This document shows positions 25,199 through 37,559 of a DNA stretch of 64,000 nt, piece after piece. The stretch is taken from the NCBI GenBank assembly GCA_963682175.1, contig OY821777.1:17132001-17196000 (forward strand), read 5' to 3'. The notes below the pieces were generated by a model, which was given only the letters and a program-made list of their open reading frames with translations, searched no databases and had not been told where the DNA came from. Position 1 is the first letter of the stretch, and each line of letters opens with the position of its first letter. Made by a program: the position numbers and the translations under genes. The DNA comes from Triglochin maritima. Lineage: Eukaryota; Streptophyta; Magnoliopsida; Alismatales; Juncaginaceae.

Positions 25199-27250
25199 TG
25201 AAGGGAATGTGTTCTAAAAGTTTTACTTTTAAATGTCAATTATTATGAATTGAATGAGAAATCATTTTGTTCATTGTTTATGTTATTCGTCTTTTAGAAG
25301 TGTTAAGGAAGAGGCTCTTGGTCCTTAACCGTAGAGCTCTGAAAGATATTGGTTTGCATAAAACAAAAGATATTCGCAATCATGGTAATTAACATGGGAC
25401 ATTAATTACCGAGTTAAGATTGTCGTGTTGGTCATAGATCATTGTAGCTCTACAAGTGAGTGACGACACGGGTATGCAAAAGAGGAAAATATTACTTTTG
25501 TATACCGAATTGACCTAATAAGTAAAATATTATAGAAGTGTGTTTCTGTGTCATTAATATTTTACTGTGTCTTTGGTCCTTTGATATGAGACTTATATCT
25601 AATCACTTAAGGAATACTTAATTAGATCAGTGTCTTGAACTATCGATCAATGTAGTGTAAAGGCATTGGTTGGTTAAGTACAACTTTTGTTGGAGAAGAT
25701 AGTTAGTCAAAAGACTATCATTGCCCCTCTTAATTGAGTGATGATATTAGTGGGCCCCTTGATAAAACAAAGTTATAATGTGCACAATGTGATTTGAGTT
25801 AAGTCACATATTTATAACTAGCTTAAAGAGATCAAGAAATGAATACTAATACAAAGATGACACAATACTACTTTGTGTGTATTCTTAATATCATGAGGCA
25901 AGGGACGGACACAAGTGGTGCACTCCATCACTAAGTGGATCGGGTTTTGGTTCGAGTGGAATTAAGACATCTAACTAATTGGGAGCTATAATGTGTAGCT
26001 AGATACCGCTTATAGCTTGTGATATTAAGCTCTTAATATCACTGCCAACTTAGTTTAGATCCTCCCATAGGTCACACCACAAAACTGGGAAACAAGAAAT
26101 GAGGATTTTGAGTTCATAGGATGTGTCGGGTTTCATGTAGAAAATATGACACATGGGGTGAACAAGCAAAATCAAAATTATGTTGTGATTTATAACATAA
26201 TTAGAATCTAAATTAAATTCATATGTGATGTAAATATTATGGGGTGTAATGATTGATCATTACATAGGATAATATGTTACATAAGTTGTGAATTTACTAC
26301 TAATCCCGAAATATCAAATTTTGTAGGGGTTAAACCGAAATTTGACAAGTCTGCAAGATTGTGCAAACGGTCGACCGGTTAATGGATAACGGTCGACCGA
26401 AGGTACACGGTCGACCGGACGTGTCTCGACCGATAACAGGGAATTTTCGTCTGTTCAGAACGGTCGACCGAATCTATCGGTCGGTCGACCGAACATTGCG
26501 ATGAAATATTCTACGTTAAGAACGGTCGACCGAATCTCGCACGGTCGACCGAAATTGGGTTCGAGCGGTCGACCGGACCTTCGTAACGGTCGACCGGTCC
26601 AGACGGTTTTGTGCAGAATTAATTTAAGAATTAATTAGATCATGCATGGAATTGGTCCATAATTGATTTAATTCGTGGCTAATATTATTTATTATTAAAT
26701 AATGGATGGTTAGATGGAATTTTGCATGGAATCATGGGCAAGAGGTTGCACATGAATAGGTAATTTGGAGAGAACCTATAAATACAAGGTTATCTCATTA
26801 CCTCCTTAATTAAATCATTTTTTTTTCTTATGCAAAAATTCTCTCCCCATAATTCTCCACGAAAATTCCTTAATTCTTAAGTTTAGTTTAGTTCTTAAGA
26901 GATCATCTTCTCAAGGGAATTAAAGAGGGGTTAGTAATTAGATTCTAAACCCAATCGGAGATTGAGAGACTAGCTTCCCTCTCTCCGATCTTGTTTAGAG
27001 TTTGGTGAATACTCGGAGGCATCCGGCGCAACGAGGAGCATCCCAACCGTCTCCGAATCTTCGAGAAGTTTTAGAGAACTTCTAGGTATGAATTTCGGAG
27101 CTCCTTCATGTTTGTTTTAATAGAGTTTTTGAAACTAGTTTGTTAAAACAAACCGATGCATGCAATAAATTCTAGAAAATTGAAAATTGATCCTTATTAT
27201 ACATGAAAATTCGAAAAATATATATGTATAATTAAACATGAAATCCTACA
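25199..27250 (+). repeat. 5' LTR (2,052 bp)
   Basis: Starts TGAAGGGAA and ends CCTACA, directly before the primer-binding site. U3 contains the palindrome array (26368-26597); the TATA box TATAAATA is at 26777-26784. The same LTR exists as a solo copy, minus strand, at 3077-5126. Confidence 0.93.
26368..26597 (+). promoter_or_regulatory. U3 array of CGGTCGACCG palindromes, 5' LTR
   Basis: Perfect GGTCGACC cores start at 26369, 26391, 26409, 26462, 26483, 26524, 26543, 26567 and 26588, with one degenerate site at 26424. Spacings are 22, 18, 53, 21, 41, 19, 24 and 21 bp. The array ends about 180 bp upstream of the TATA box. The 3' LTR carries the same array at 33780-34008 with one core changed to GGTCAACC. 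Confidence 0.75.
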
Positions 27251-27251
27251 G

Positions 27252-27263
27252 TGGTATCAGAGC
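27252..27263 (+). other. Primer-binding site (initiator tRNA-Met type)
   Basis: TGGTATCAGAGC, one base after the 5' LTR end, is the standard plant copia complement to the 3' end of initiator tRNA-Met. Confidence 0.9.
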
Positions 27264-28692
27264 TTAGGGTTCAATTTTCTAATGATTTATGGCTATAAAC
27301 AAATTTAGTTTACCATCTAGGATTTAAACAATTCGTTTTACCGGTTTTTCGGTCTTTAAATGTTTTGCTGAAATAATTCTTGTAATAATTCGTTTTAAAT
27401 GTTTTGAATATTTAAAACATGGCATGTAATTATTAGAATTATGATTTAGACATAAGTCTAACTTGCAATAATTTCGTTTTAAGTATAAACGATTATTTTG
27501 TAAGAGAATCAACAAAACCGAAAAACTGCGATTCATCTTTCCATTGGAAATTAGATGGACAGCGGTTCATAATTAATTTTTTGAACTATGGATGCATGAA
27601 AAATGTTTTTAATGGATTTCAAAACGTTTTTCAAAGAATTGTTTGAGATTCTAGATGCTTGATAAACTAGATTGCATAGTTTATAACGATATTGCGTGCA
27701 TGGATGCTCGAATTGTATATGCAGGAATTGTGGGTTTATATGTTCCAACTCAGAAGCTATGAATGTATGTTATTATTATAATACAGGGGCTTGTGTATGT
27801 AAAAGCCAAAATTCTCTCTATTTCCGTCTTTTAGATAGTTGCATTTGCATATGAGAGGTTTTTACATAGGACTTGCACTAGTCGGTTTTATCGAATGTGA
27901 GGAGCATGTTTATTTTCTGTAAAATCTACATCTCCGGTGCAAGAGGAAGTCGCCGCTGTAGCGCATTGATCGAGGATCGAGGATCAGGGATCGAAGATCA
28001 AGGATCAAAGGGAACATATAAACTCACGCGATATGGATTGTGTGAATGTTTAATTTCTGTTTTTATAATTTCTGCTATGCATGTGATGAATGGTGAATGT
28101 TAGGATGTGTATAAATTTTAATATGCATGATAAACTAAAATTCAAAATCACATGTTGATAAATGAAATTGTCCAACAAAAATTAAGATTAATTTTTCCTT
28201 CTTATTTCATCCACTAGCAGCCATTGATCGAGGGATACTCTGCTCGCCCTTAGCGGGAGATAGCTCCCTCTATCTTTGGGAATAGTGGGAGATATAAAGG
28301 TTGTCTGTTGTTGTGCCACAATTAAATATATGAGGTGTGTTTCACCCTAGTGAACCCCAAGTATGTTTAGTTGTGAATACAATAGATAAACATATCTCGT
28401 ATCAAATGAAAATAAGTTTTCTTAACATTACCTAGAGCCCTCGCTCGGTTTTGGGAAAAAGTTTTTCTTACGAGGATATGTCGCATTCCCTCATAATTAA
28501 AACGACAAGAGTCACAAAAGTTTGAAGATGCTAAATGTTGCTAAAATTCAAAAAGGTTGTGATTAGAAAATATTTTCTTACCTTGATGTTGTAATGTATT
28601 CGATAGCCCTTAGCTAGTCTATATTACAATTGATGGGATCTTGGATTACTGCATTTACGGGCAAGATTTTATTTGCAGTATTTACATCATAT

Positions 28693-28772
<80 letters not shown>

Positions 28773-28814
28773 CATAAAATTGGCATTAAAACCTATATAA
28801 TTTATTTTGTAGAA
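27264..28814 (+). other. Long untranslated leader of the 25-34 kb element
   Basis: About 1.5 kb between the primer site and gag. It contains a 7-bp tandem repeat (GATCGAG and variants, six units, 27968-28009), a palindromic stretch around 28230-28290 (CTTAGCGGGAGATAGCTCCC), and a (TA) dinucleotide run at 28696-28769. No coding region is recognised; an open frame running through the dinucleotide run into gag is a by-product. Packaging or dimerisation signals would be expected here but cannot be identified. Confidence 0.6.
28696..28769. repeat. (TA)n microsatellite upstream of gag
   Basis: About 37 uninterrupted TA/AT dinucleotides, 45 bp before the gag start. Confidence 0.95.
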
Positions 28815-29786
28815 ATGTCAAATATCCAACCAATTGTGCGATCTATGATCGAAAAGAACCCTTTGCAAAATGATGGCTCAAACTTCATGAAATGGCAACT
28901 CAATCTTAATATCGTGTTGAGGTTTGAAAAACTATCTCATATTTTGGATGGTGAAATCCCAAAATTAAATGAGAAGGCAACCGATAAAGAGAAAGAGGCG
29001 ATAGCCAAGTGGGAAGACCAAGAGAACCAAGTTCACGGTCTTATACTAGCATCCATGGGTGACTCGCTTCAAGCGAAATACTTGGATTCAAAACCCAAGA
29101 AGACCATGGAGGCTCTAACCAAGATGTTCATGGATAGTGCCCGAAAGGAGCGCTATAAGACCACCATCGCACTCACAAGGTGCCATATGGCGGAGGGAAC
29201 ATCGGTATCCATGCATTTTCTCACGATGCAAGGATACCTTAAGAAGTTGTCGAAGCTCTCTTCTCCAATGCCAGTGGACATTGCCGAAGATCTAATTCTT
29301 GGCTCTCTAGCCCTGTCCTTTAAGGATTTTGTGATGCACTATCATGTGCGTGAAAAAGGGGTGAGTCTTGAGGAACTTCACAACGCTCTCAAAACGGCTG
29401 AAGTTGATATGGGCAAGAGTAGGGACCATGAGGTCCTTGCTATCCATAAGAAGAGCAAAAAGATCAACAAAGGTAAAGACAAATTTACCAAAGATACGTC
29501 AATCAAGAGCGAGGGAGTAGGAGGTGCTAATGGGAGTGTCTCAAGGGAGAAAACTTACAAGTCTCCAACTCCCAACTCGGAGTGCTTTCACTGCGGTGAA
29601 AAAGGACACATCCGACCTAATTGCCCCAATTACAAGGAAGACCTTGAAAATGGGATGATTGAATGTAGGCGCCCGAGAAACGCCATAGGTATGTTTGTTA
29701 TTGAGATAAATTTAATCACCTCTATCCTTGATTTGGTAATGGTTACCGGATCTTGTGCTCACATAATTTTGATGTGCAGCTATTGA
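28815..29786 (+). CDS. Copia Gag protein, 323 residues
   Basis: Gag forms the virus-like particle in which the element's RNA is reverse-transcribed. ATG 28815 begins MSNIQPIVRSMIEKNPL, the usual copia gag start; the frame also extends upstream but only through the dinucleotide repeat. The body carries the UBN2-type fold signature (DGSNFMKWQLNLNIVL near the N-terminus, then YLKKLSKL and VSLEELHNAL). A CCHC zinc knuckle CFHCGEKGHIRPNC follows (C257, C260, H265, C270), then a lysine-rich linker and the start of a protease-like region (VTGSCAHI) in the same frame. In active relatives this last part reads DTGS; here the aspartate is lost and a stop follows. Gag itself has no break. Confidence 0.85.
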   Translation: MSNIQPIVRSMIEKNPLQNDGSNFMKWQLNLNIVLRFEKLSHILDGEIPKLNEKATDKEKEAIAKWEDQENQVHGLILASMGDSLQAKYLDSKPKKTMEALTKMFMDSARKERYKTTIALTRCHMAEGTSVSMHFLTMQGYLKKLSKLSSPMPVDIAEDLILGSLALSFKDFVMHYHVREKGVSLEELHNALKTAEVDMGKSRDHEVLAIHKKSKKINKGKDKFTKDTSIKSEGVGGANGSVSREKTYKSPTPNSECFHCGEKGHIRPNCPNYKEDLENGMIECRRPRNAIGMFVIEINLITSILDLVMVTGSCAHIILMCSY

Positions 29787-32260
29787 AGGATAGGAAGGAA
29801 CTCGTTGGGAACGAGATGATATTGAAGATTGGAAATAGTACAAGCATCGCTGCGATTGTACAAGATTCTATGGAACTTCAATAGTCTAGTGATTTAAATT
29901 TATGTTTTGTAGAATGTTTGTTATGTACCTTCGATTAGCAAGAACTATTCTGTATCAAGTTTTGGATATGGATAAATTTTAATAAATATTTTAATTCTTG
30001 CTTGTCTATATCGAAGAATGGAATTTTCTATGCAAATACATTCATATGGAATGATTTCTATTTGTTTGAAATAAATAATGAACAAACTCAAACAAACAAT
30101 AACAAAAGAGAAACTAAGATAACTCACGTGAATGATACAATCTTGTAGCACTATCGGATTGGTCAAATAAATGACCAAGAGACTTTTCAAGAAGAAAGGA
30201 ACGAAAACGAACAACTAATTGGATATGATACATTCTAATGTATGTGGTCCGATAAGTACAAGTGCAAGAGACGGTTTAAGGTACTTCATTTTGTTCACAG
30301 ACAACTATAGTCATTATGGCTATATTTGTCTAATGGGAAGCAAAAGTGAATTCTTTGACAAGTTCAAGGAATTCGAGGATGAAGTAGTGAACCGACTCAA
30401 CAAGAATATCGAGTCTCTATGAAAGGTTCGTAGGGGTGAGTGCTTAGAATACCTAATTTGACTCATTCCTAAAGTAGGAATAGGATATTGCTCGACATGG
30501 TTCGATCAATAATGAGTCAATTTAAATTGCCGATTTACTTTTGGAATTATGCACTACAAATAATGACAAACTCACTAAATAATGTTCCATCCAAATCCGT
30601 GGAGAAAATGTCTTGTGAGCTATGGAGTTGAAAGACACCTAAGCTCGACTTTCTCAAGATTTGGGGTTGTGAGGTATACATCAAGAAATTGATGTCGACC
30701 AAGCTTCAACCAAAAGCGGATAAGTGCTTCTTTATAGGTTGTCCTCGTGTGACAAGAGGATACTACTTTTGGTATATCACTTCCAATCGAAAGATTGTAG
30801 AGAGAGATATGGTTTTTCTGGAATTTCTGGAAAAGAGAGAAAAGTAGTGGGAGTAGAGTTGAGCTTGAGGAAACTCAAGATACTCTACAAGATCATGATG
30901 TGAATGTTGCATTCAAAATCATGAAGACCCAACCGAGATTCATTTGGTTAGTGGGAGCATGAGCGAGAGATCCTTACAAGAAATTGTGAGAGAATCTCAA
31001 TCATCCTCATCTAGTGTGCGTTCGAGAGTCGAACATGAACCTATTCCTCAAGAAATTGTGGAAGAAGTTCGAGAGACACAAGAAGAATCAAAAGAACTAA
31101 GAAGGTCAATGAGGGAAAGGAAGAAACCCAATAAGTATGTGGGACTTCATGAGATCATGGTACTAGATACCAAAGATCCCTCGACCTTCCGAGAAGCAAT
31201 AGAAAAGACTCCAAACTATGGTTAAAAGCCATGGAATCCGAAGTAGAATCTATGTATGATAATCAAGTATGAAACTTGATTAGCCTTCCACAAGAGAAAA
31301 TATCATTTGGTATAAATGAGCTTTTAGGAGGAAGATAGACATGGATAGTAACTTGACAACCTACAAAGCAAGGCTTGTAGCAAAAGTTATACTCAAATTC
31401 AAGAAATTGACTTTGATGAAATTTTTGAGAAGTTGCCATATTAAAATCTATTCGGATTATGCTCACTATTACCGCATTTCACAATTGTGGGATATGGAAA
31501 ATGGATATCAAAATGGCGTTCCTTAAACAGGAACTTGGAGGAGGATATGTACATGGTACAACCTCAAGGTTTTGATGATCCAAATAGTAGCGAGAAGAAA
31601 TGCAAGTTTCGAGAATCCATTTATGGATTGAAGCAAGCATCGGGGAGTTGGAACAAACGCTTTGACGAAGAGGTGAAGAAGATTCACTTCATTCAAAGTA
31701 AAGGAGTACCTTGTATATACAAGGAGATTAGTGGGAGCCATGTAGTACTTTTGATCTTATATGTCGATGACATATTGCTCATTAGCAAACGAGAAATTTC
31801 GTTGAAATCAGTGTATTCAATGAAAAGAAAAGGATGAGGCTCAACACATCTTGAGAATCAAGATACATTGAGATACATCCCGTAGACTCATTGGCTTCAG
31901 TCAACGTGCATACATTGACAAGGTCTTTGGAAATGTTCAGGGTGAACAATTCCGATATGGACAATATGCCAATAAGTATGAGTATAGGTGTGCAACTCAA
32001 GAAGTCTCAATGTGCTCAATCACACAAAGACTTGGGGTACATGAAGGTATCCCTTATGCTTCGGCAAAAGGAAGGACCATGTACACGATGGCTTGCACAA
32101 GACTCAATATCTCGTATGCTTTAAATGTGACAAGAGGTCACCAATCCAACGCGAATCCTAATCATAGGATTGCGGTCAAGAATATTCTGAAGTACCTTAA
32201 CCGGACTAAAGATAAGGTTCGTGTTTATGGAAGACAAAGGAGAAAATAGCCGAGGGCTGT
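29787..32260 (+). pseudogene. Copia pol remnant: protease end, integrase, RT
   Basis: Pieces in changing frames follow gag: protease-region debris to about 29885, then an apparent insertion or scrambled stretch (29886-30215). Integrase core start is at 30219 (MDMIHSNVCGPISTSARDG) with the middle missing and its end near 30480-30830. Reverse transcriptase lies at about 31080-31840 with LKQASGSWNKRF and a YVDD box (31761-31772). Near 32010-32249 the RT/RNase H connection ends at LKYLNRTKDKV. RNase H is essentially absent. At least six stops or shifts are visible. The contrast with the near-identical LTRs is striking. Confidence 0.8.
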
Positions 32261-32610
32261 TTTGATGCAATTCTTATAGGAATTCTAGACAATAAGAGGT
32301 TGGAGTGATGATGCGTCATCATTATCGAAGGTGGAGGTATGAGCTAGTGTAGTTAGGAGTAATATCACTACAGCTAACTCAACCACCAACGAAAGACAAA
32401 ATAAATAAATAGGTGGACACAACAGTGGCACATCTAATCCATTCAACAAACCTTCATACCAAGTTAAGAGACGAAATATATTTCGAGTCCATGGATCCGA
32501 GGGTCAATGTGGATTGGCTTGATAGGTGATTTAGGAAGGTTACCCTAGTTATTGATGTTTTATGCATTGAGAATGTATGTGAAAGAAAACTTTGATAACA
32601 AGTGGGAGAT

Positions 32611-34660
32611 TGAAGGGAATGTGTTCTAAAAGTTTTACTTTTAAATGTCAATTATTATGAATTGAATGAGAAATCATTTTGTTCATTGTTTATGTTATTC
32701 GTCTTTTAGAAGTGTTAAGGAAGAGGCTCTTGGTCCTTAACCGTAGAGCTCTGAAAGATATTGGTTTGCATAAAACAAAAGATATTCGCAATCATGGTAA
32801 TTAACATGGGACATTAATTACCGAGTTAAGATTGTCGTGTTGGTCATAGATCATTGTAGCTCTACAAGTGAGTGACGACACGGGTATGCAAAAGAGGAAA
32901 ATATTACTTTTGTATACCGAATTGACCTAATAAGTAAAATATTATAGAAGTGTGTTTCTGTGTCATTAATATTTTACTGTGTCTTTGGTCCTTTGATATG
33001 AGACTTATATCTAATCACTTAAGGAATACTTAATTAGATCAGTGTCTTGAACTATCGATCAGTGTAGTGTAAAGGCATTGGTTGGTTAAGTACAACTTTT
33101 GTTGGAGAAGATAGTTAGTCAAAAGACTATCATTGCCCCTCTTAATTGAGTGATGATATTAGTGGGCCCCTTGATAAAACAAAGTTATAATGTGCACAAT
33201 GTGATTTGAGTTAAGTCACATATTTATAACTAGCTTAAAGAGATCAAGAAATGAATACTAATACAAAGATGACACAATACTACTTTGTGTGTATTCTTAA
33301 TATCATGAGGCAAGGGACGGACACAAGTGGTGCACTCCATCACTAAGTGGATCGGGTTTTGGTTCGAGTGGAATTAAGACATCTAACTAATTGGGAGCTA
33401 TAATGTGTAGCTAGATACCGCTTATAGCTTGTGATATTAAGCTCTTAATATCACTGCCAACTTAGTTTAGATCCTCCCATAGGTCACACCACAAAACTGG
33501 GAAACAAGAAATGAGGATTTTGAGTTCATAGGATGTGTCGGGTTTCATGTAGAAAATATGACACATGGGGTGAACAAGCAAAATCAAAATTATGTTGTGA
33601 TTTATAACATAATTAGAATCTAAATTAAATTCATATGTGATGTAAATATTATGGGGTGTAATGATTGATCATTACATAGGATAATATGTTACATAAGTTG
33701 TGAATTTACTACTAATCCCGAAATGTCAAATTTTGTAGGGGTTAAACCGAAATTTGACAAGTCTGCAAGATTGTGCAAACGGTCGACCGGTTAATGGATA
33801 ACGGTCGACCGAAGGTACACGGTCGACCGGACGTGTCTCGACCGATAACAGGGAATTTTCGTCTGTTCAGAACGGTCGACCGAATCTATCGGTCGGTCGA
33901 CCGAACATTGCGATGAAATATTCTACGTTAAGAACGGTCGACCGAATCTCGCACGGTCGACCGAAATTGGGTTCGAGCGGTCAACCGGACCTTCGTAACG
34001 GTCGACCGGTCCAGACGGTTTTGTGCAGAATTAATTTAAGAATTAATTAGATCATGCATGGAATTGGTCCATAATTGATTTAATTCGTGGCTAATATTAT
34101 TTATTATTAAATAATGATGGTTAGATGGAATTTTGCATGGAATCATGGGCAAGAGGTTGCACATGAATATGTAATTTGGAGAGAACCTATAAATACAAGG
34201 TTATCTCATTACCTCCTTAATTAAATCATTTTTTTTCTTATGCAAAAATTCTCTCCCCATAATTCTCCACGAAAATTCCTTAATTCTTAAGTTTAGTTTA
34301 GTTCTTAAGAGATCATCTTCTCAAGGGAATTAAAGAGGGGTTAGTAATTAGATTCTAAACCCAATCGGAGATTGAGAGACTAGCTTCCCTCTCTCCGATC
34401 TTGTTTAGAGTTTGGTGAATACTCGGAGGCATCCGGCGCAGCGAGGAGCATCCCAACTGTCTCCGAATCTTCGAGAAGTTTTAGAGAACTTCTAGGTATG
34501 AATTTCGGAGCTCCTTCATGTTTGTTTTAATAGAGTTTTTGAAACTAGTTTGTTAAAACAAACCGATGCATGCAATAAATTCTAGAAAATTGAAAATTGA
34601 TCCTTATTATACATGAAAATTCGAAAAATATATATGTATAATTAAACATGAAATCCTACA
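32611..34660 (+). repeat. 3' LTR (2,050 bp)
   Basis: Nearly identical to 25199-27250; differences noted near 33061, 33724, 33980, 34117, 34170, 34230, 34441 and 34458. Palindrome array at 33780-34008, TATA box at 34188-34195, followed by the GTTAC duplication. Confidence 0.93.
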
Positions 34661-34960
34661 GTTACCCCCACGGACCATAATTTAATTCTTTCTATTTAAC
34701 CAAGTTACCATGTTATTGAATTCAACTTACTTCCTATCGCAACTAAATTGACCCCAAGATACCATCAATTCCTTCTATTTAATCAATTCTACCATCAATC
34801 CAACTAAAGTTGCCCTTTCTTCAAGTTAGGGTTACCCCACAAACCATCATTTAATCCATTCCACTTACTCCAAGTTGTTCGTCCTTTAAAATCAAAGTTA
34901 CCCATATCACAACTAAATTTACCCCAACCTATCATCTATATTACCAATTGGATTAAATAG
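34661..34960. repeat. Right arm of inverted-repeat cluster 3
   Basis: Resumes the C-strand phrases cut at 25198: GTTACCCCCACGGACC, AATTCAACTTACTTCC, AGGGTTACCCCACAAACC and ACTCCAAGTTGTTCGTCC. Without the element the phrase across the junction reads like the other units of this repeat. Confidence 0.65.
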
Positions 34961-37056
34961 CAGGGTTGACATATGTTTCTAATTTTTTGTGTACGTTCTG
35001 CTTTCTCCGTAGCACTGGATCATCATCCACATACCTACTCTAAGACAGAAATGATCGTAACTAGACAAGGTGGATGGATGCTAACCTCGAGTTGCGTTCT
35101 CTGTGGTTGTGCCTGCCTCCGAGGATCACACACATCTTACCGTCAAATTTAGTCATTCTATCAAAATGATTTTAAAAACATGTAGTCATAGAGCTAAAAG
35201 TTGCACAATAACACGGTGTATTTACCCCATGATATCTTTGAATTTATCCTAACTTAATGTTTAATTTACCTCCCGTAATGTTGTTTAATTTACTCCCTAG
35301 AACAAACCAGAACTCTTTGCCAAGGTCAACAAATGGAAGATTAACGTAGCGAAATGCAATGCGGAGAGGATCAGACTCGGCACCGTAAATGATTCAATAG
35401 AAGAACAACATTTAGTCATAGAGCTTACAATTGCACAATAATAGGATAGATGTGATATCAAATGAGTTTGGAAAAAGTTTCATTAACTCAAAAAACAACT
35501 AACTTCACCACTTCACATAGAATTTTTGATACTAGTAATTTATGGTTCCAAAAAAATGTCAACGTACGGACAACAGGAAAGTTATTCATCCACTTCAACC
35601 AAAATTCATCCAGAGACTCCACCTTCACCATTCCACCTCCTGAAACCAAAAAACAAGGTAAAATTAAAATTCTACGATAAATTCCACATGAAAATTGATC
35701 CAAAATCACTCATTTAACCAACAAATTGAATCCATGTGTTGCTATAAAAGTGCCAAGTAATATAACGATGAACAAGTGGGTTGTAACATAAGTAAAAAAT
35801 CAAAAAAAGATTGAGATGATAAGTTGTACGTACATTGAAGAAGTTTCTAACATCGACGAACAAAATTTCAAAATAAAGCATAAAACAACATCGAATAGGA
35901 AACATCCATTGAGGTTTTGTATCTCAATAAAAAGTCAATTATAATCATTAAATAACAAAAGGAGGAAATAATGAATCATTGAATAACAAAAATGATGCTA
36001 AAATCAAGAATGAAGCATTTAATAGCAAAAATGACGAATTATAGCCAAAAAAGGCATAACGAAGTAACCAATAGACAATAGATTGACTTGCACTTACTAG
36101 TTTGCAAAGAATACAAGAGAAGTTACGCCTCCATCAGAATATCAGATGAGCCTTTTGGTTTCACACCAAAGGTTTCACATGAAAAGTTTTGGAGGTTAGT
36201 CATGCAAGAAGCCAAGAGGTAGAAGGAGGGTTTGGGGATTTGTTGGTTAATTTATCACATCGAAGTGGGATTTGAAATTCAAAAAACCAACTTTTGGTTC
36301 AAAAGCATGGACATTGACCTCATTAATGGCACCTGTAGCGAACGTACAACATGACTTGTGTACGTGATGATTGTTATTGGTTGAGAGGGTGTTTTCTGGA
36401 GAGAGAAAATGTGTATTCAAGTGAGAGAAGTTGTGATTGGTTGGGAGGTATTATTGAAAGGATGTGTAAATGGCTGGATGGTGATTTTTGGAGAGAGAAT
36501 GTGATATTTCTTGCCTTCTGGAGTGGTTTTGTTTGCCAAGCTGGTTTGGTGACTAAGCAAAATTGATGAGTTGGAATGTCCAACTCATAGTGCGTGAGTT
36601 TTGGGGTGGAGAAGTGAGTAGAATACTACTTTTCCTTAACTAATTGTTATTAGATCTTGATTGGATATGATTTTCTTGATTGAATTGGAAATAATCCTAG
36701 GATTATGTTGGATACCAACAGAATCATGACAAATTCTGATTAGAATGCAAGTAGATTGTGATAGGAAATTATCTTGAAGTTTGTCTTACATAAAAATACT
36801 AATTACTTTTCCTAATCTACACCATAAACAATTTGCAAATAATAATGATATATATGAATCTATAAAGATCTTTATCATCTAGTCAATTTGCTTTCGCCCA
36901 CGACTTGTTCTTTTGAAGCACATTGTAAGTATGCATTTTGTAAGTACGACATTAGCCTTTTGAATTAATGATTTGCACTTAAGTGCTAAAACACTTCATA
37001 ATTACGGCAGTAATAATCATGTTGTCATTATCGAAACCAAAAAAAACCCTAATAGC
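34961..37056. other. Intergenic, no gene seen
   Basis: AT-rich DNA. Bases 36360-36600 contain loosely repeated GGTTGRGAGG and GGAGAGAGAA words. No protein family, LTR end or RNA gene was recognised. Confidence 0.55.
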
Positions 37057-37458
37057 GTAATTGTTCTATTACAAAGGGGGACGAAATTGCCTTTATATAG
37101 TATGTCAAAACAAGTATTAATTGCACCAAAATAGCGTGGTGAAAAGTACAGAACGTGGGCAAAACTTCCCGAACGGTCAACCGAACGGGTGCAATCGGTC
37201 GATCGAACTTAAAAACGTAGCGCAATCCAGAGCTCCACCGGTCGACCGTCGCGTCCTTTGGTCTACCGGAAATTTCCAGACAATGTCACAATACTTCAAC
37301 CGGTCGATCGTAACTTAAGTACCGGTCGACCGAAAACTTCCAGACACTTCTCCTGGACGAAAAGCTACGCTACCGGTCGATCGAAACTTAAGTTCCGGTC
37401 GACATTTATATTGTTTCCCGCAGAAATACTTAATTCAGATTCAAGGTAAAAAACAACA
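37057..37458 (-). repeat. 3' LTR (truncated) of minus-strand copia element
   Basis: Matches 41695-42221 of the partner LTR but lacks its first 320 bp (plus-strand view) and about 128 bp inside the palindrome array. It ends AACAACA at 37458, directly beside the polypurine tract complement ATCTCCACCTTT. The minus-strand TATA box is at 37092-37099. Confidence 0.8.
37174..37405 (-). promoter_or_regulatory. U3 palindrome array, truncated LTR
   Basis: CGGTCGACCG-like sites start at 37174, 37196, 37239, 37259, 37301, 37323, 37374 and 37396. Distances are 22, 43, 20, 42, 22, 51 and 22 bp. Several have centres or one arm changed (for example CGGTCAACCG, CGGTCGATCG), but pair spacing is kept. Confidence 0.7.
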
Positions 37459-37559
37459 ATCTCCACCTTTACCTTGAATAGCCCCCGAAACTTGAAGGAG
37501 CACTTCCTTCCTCGTTGTGTCGTCGTCTTAGCTCCACCTACTCGGAGCTCAAACCAACC

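Larger units (their letters stand above)
25199..34660 (+). mobile_element. Copia LTR retrotransposon with intact gag and ruined pol
   Basis: A 9,462-bp element bounded by two LTRs of 2,052 and 2,050 bp that begin TGAAGGGAATGTG and end ATCCTACA. It is flanked by a perfect 5-bp duplication GTTAC (25194-25198 and 34661-34665). The LTRs differ by about six substitutions and two or three short indels by eye, so insertion was recent. A methionine-tRNA primer site lies at 27252 and a polypurine stretch (AAGTGGGAGA) directly before the 3' LTR. The gag frame is open but pol has stops, frameshifts and deletions. Recent movement with dead pol implies mobilisation in trans by a related active copy. Confidence 0.93.

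Noticed and set aside
28641..28814. Upstream extension of the gag frame with a long Ile-Tyr repeat
   Set aside because: It is only translation of the TA microsatellite; the normal gag start is ATG 28815.
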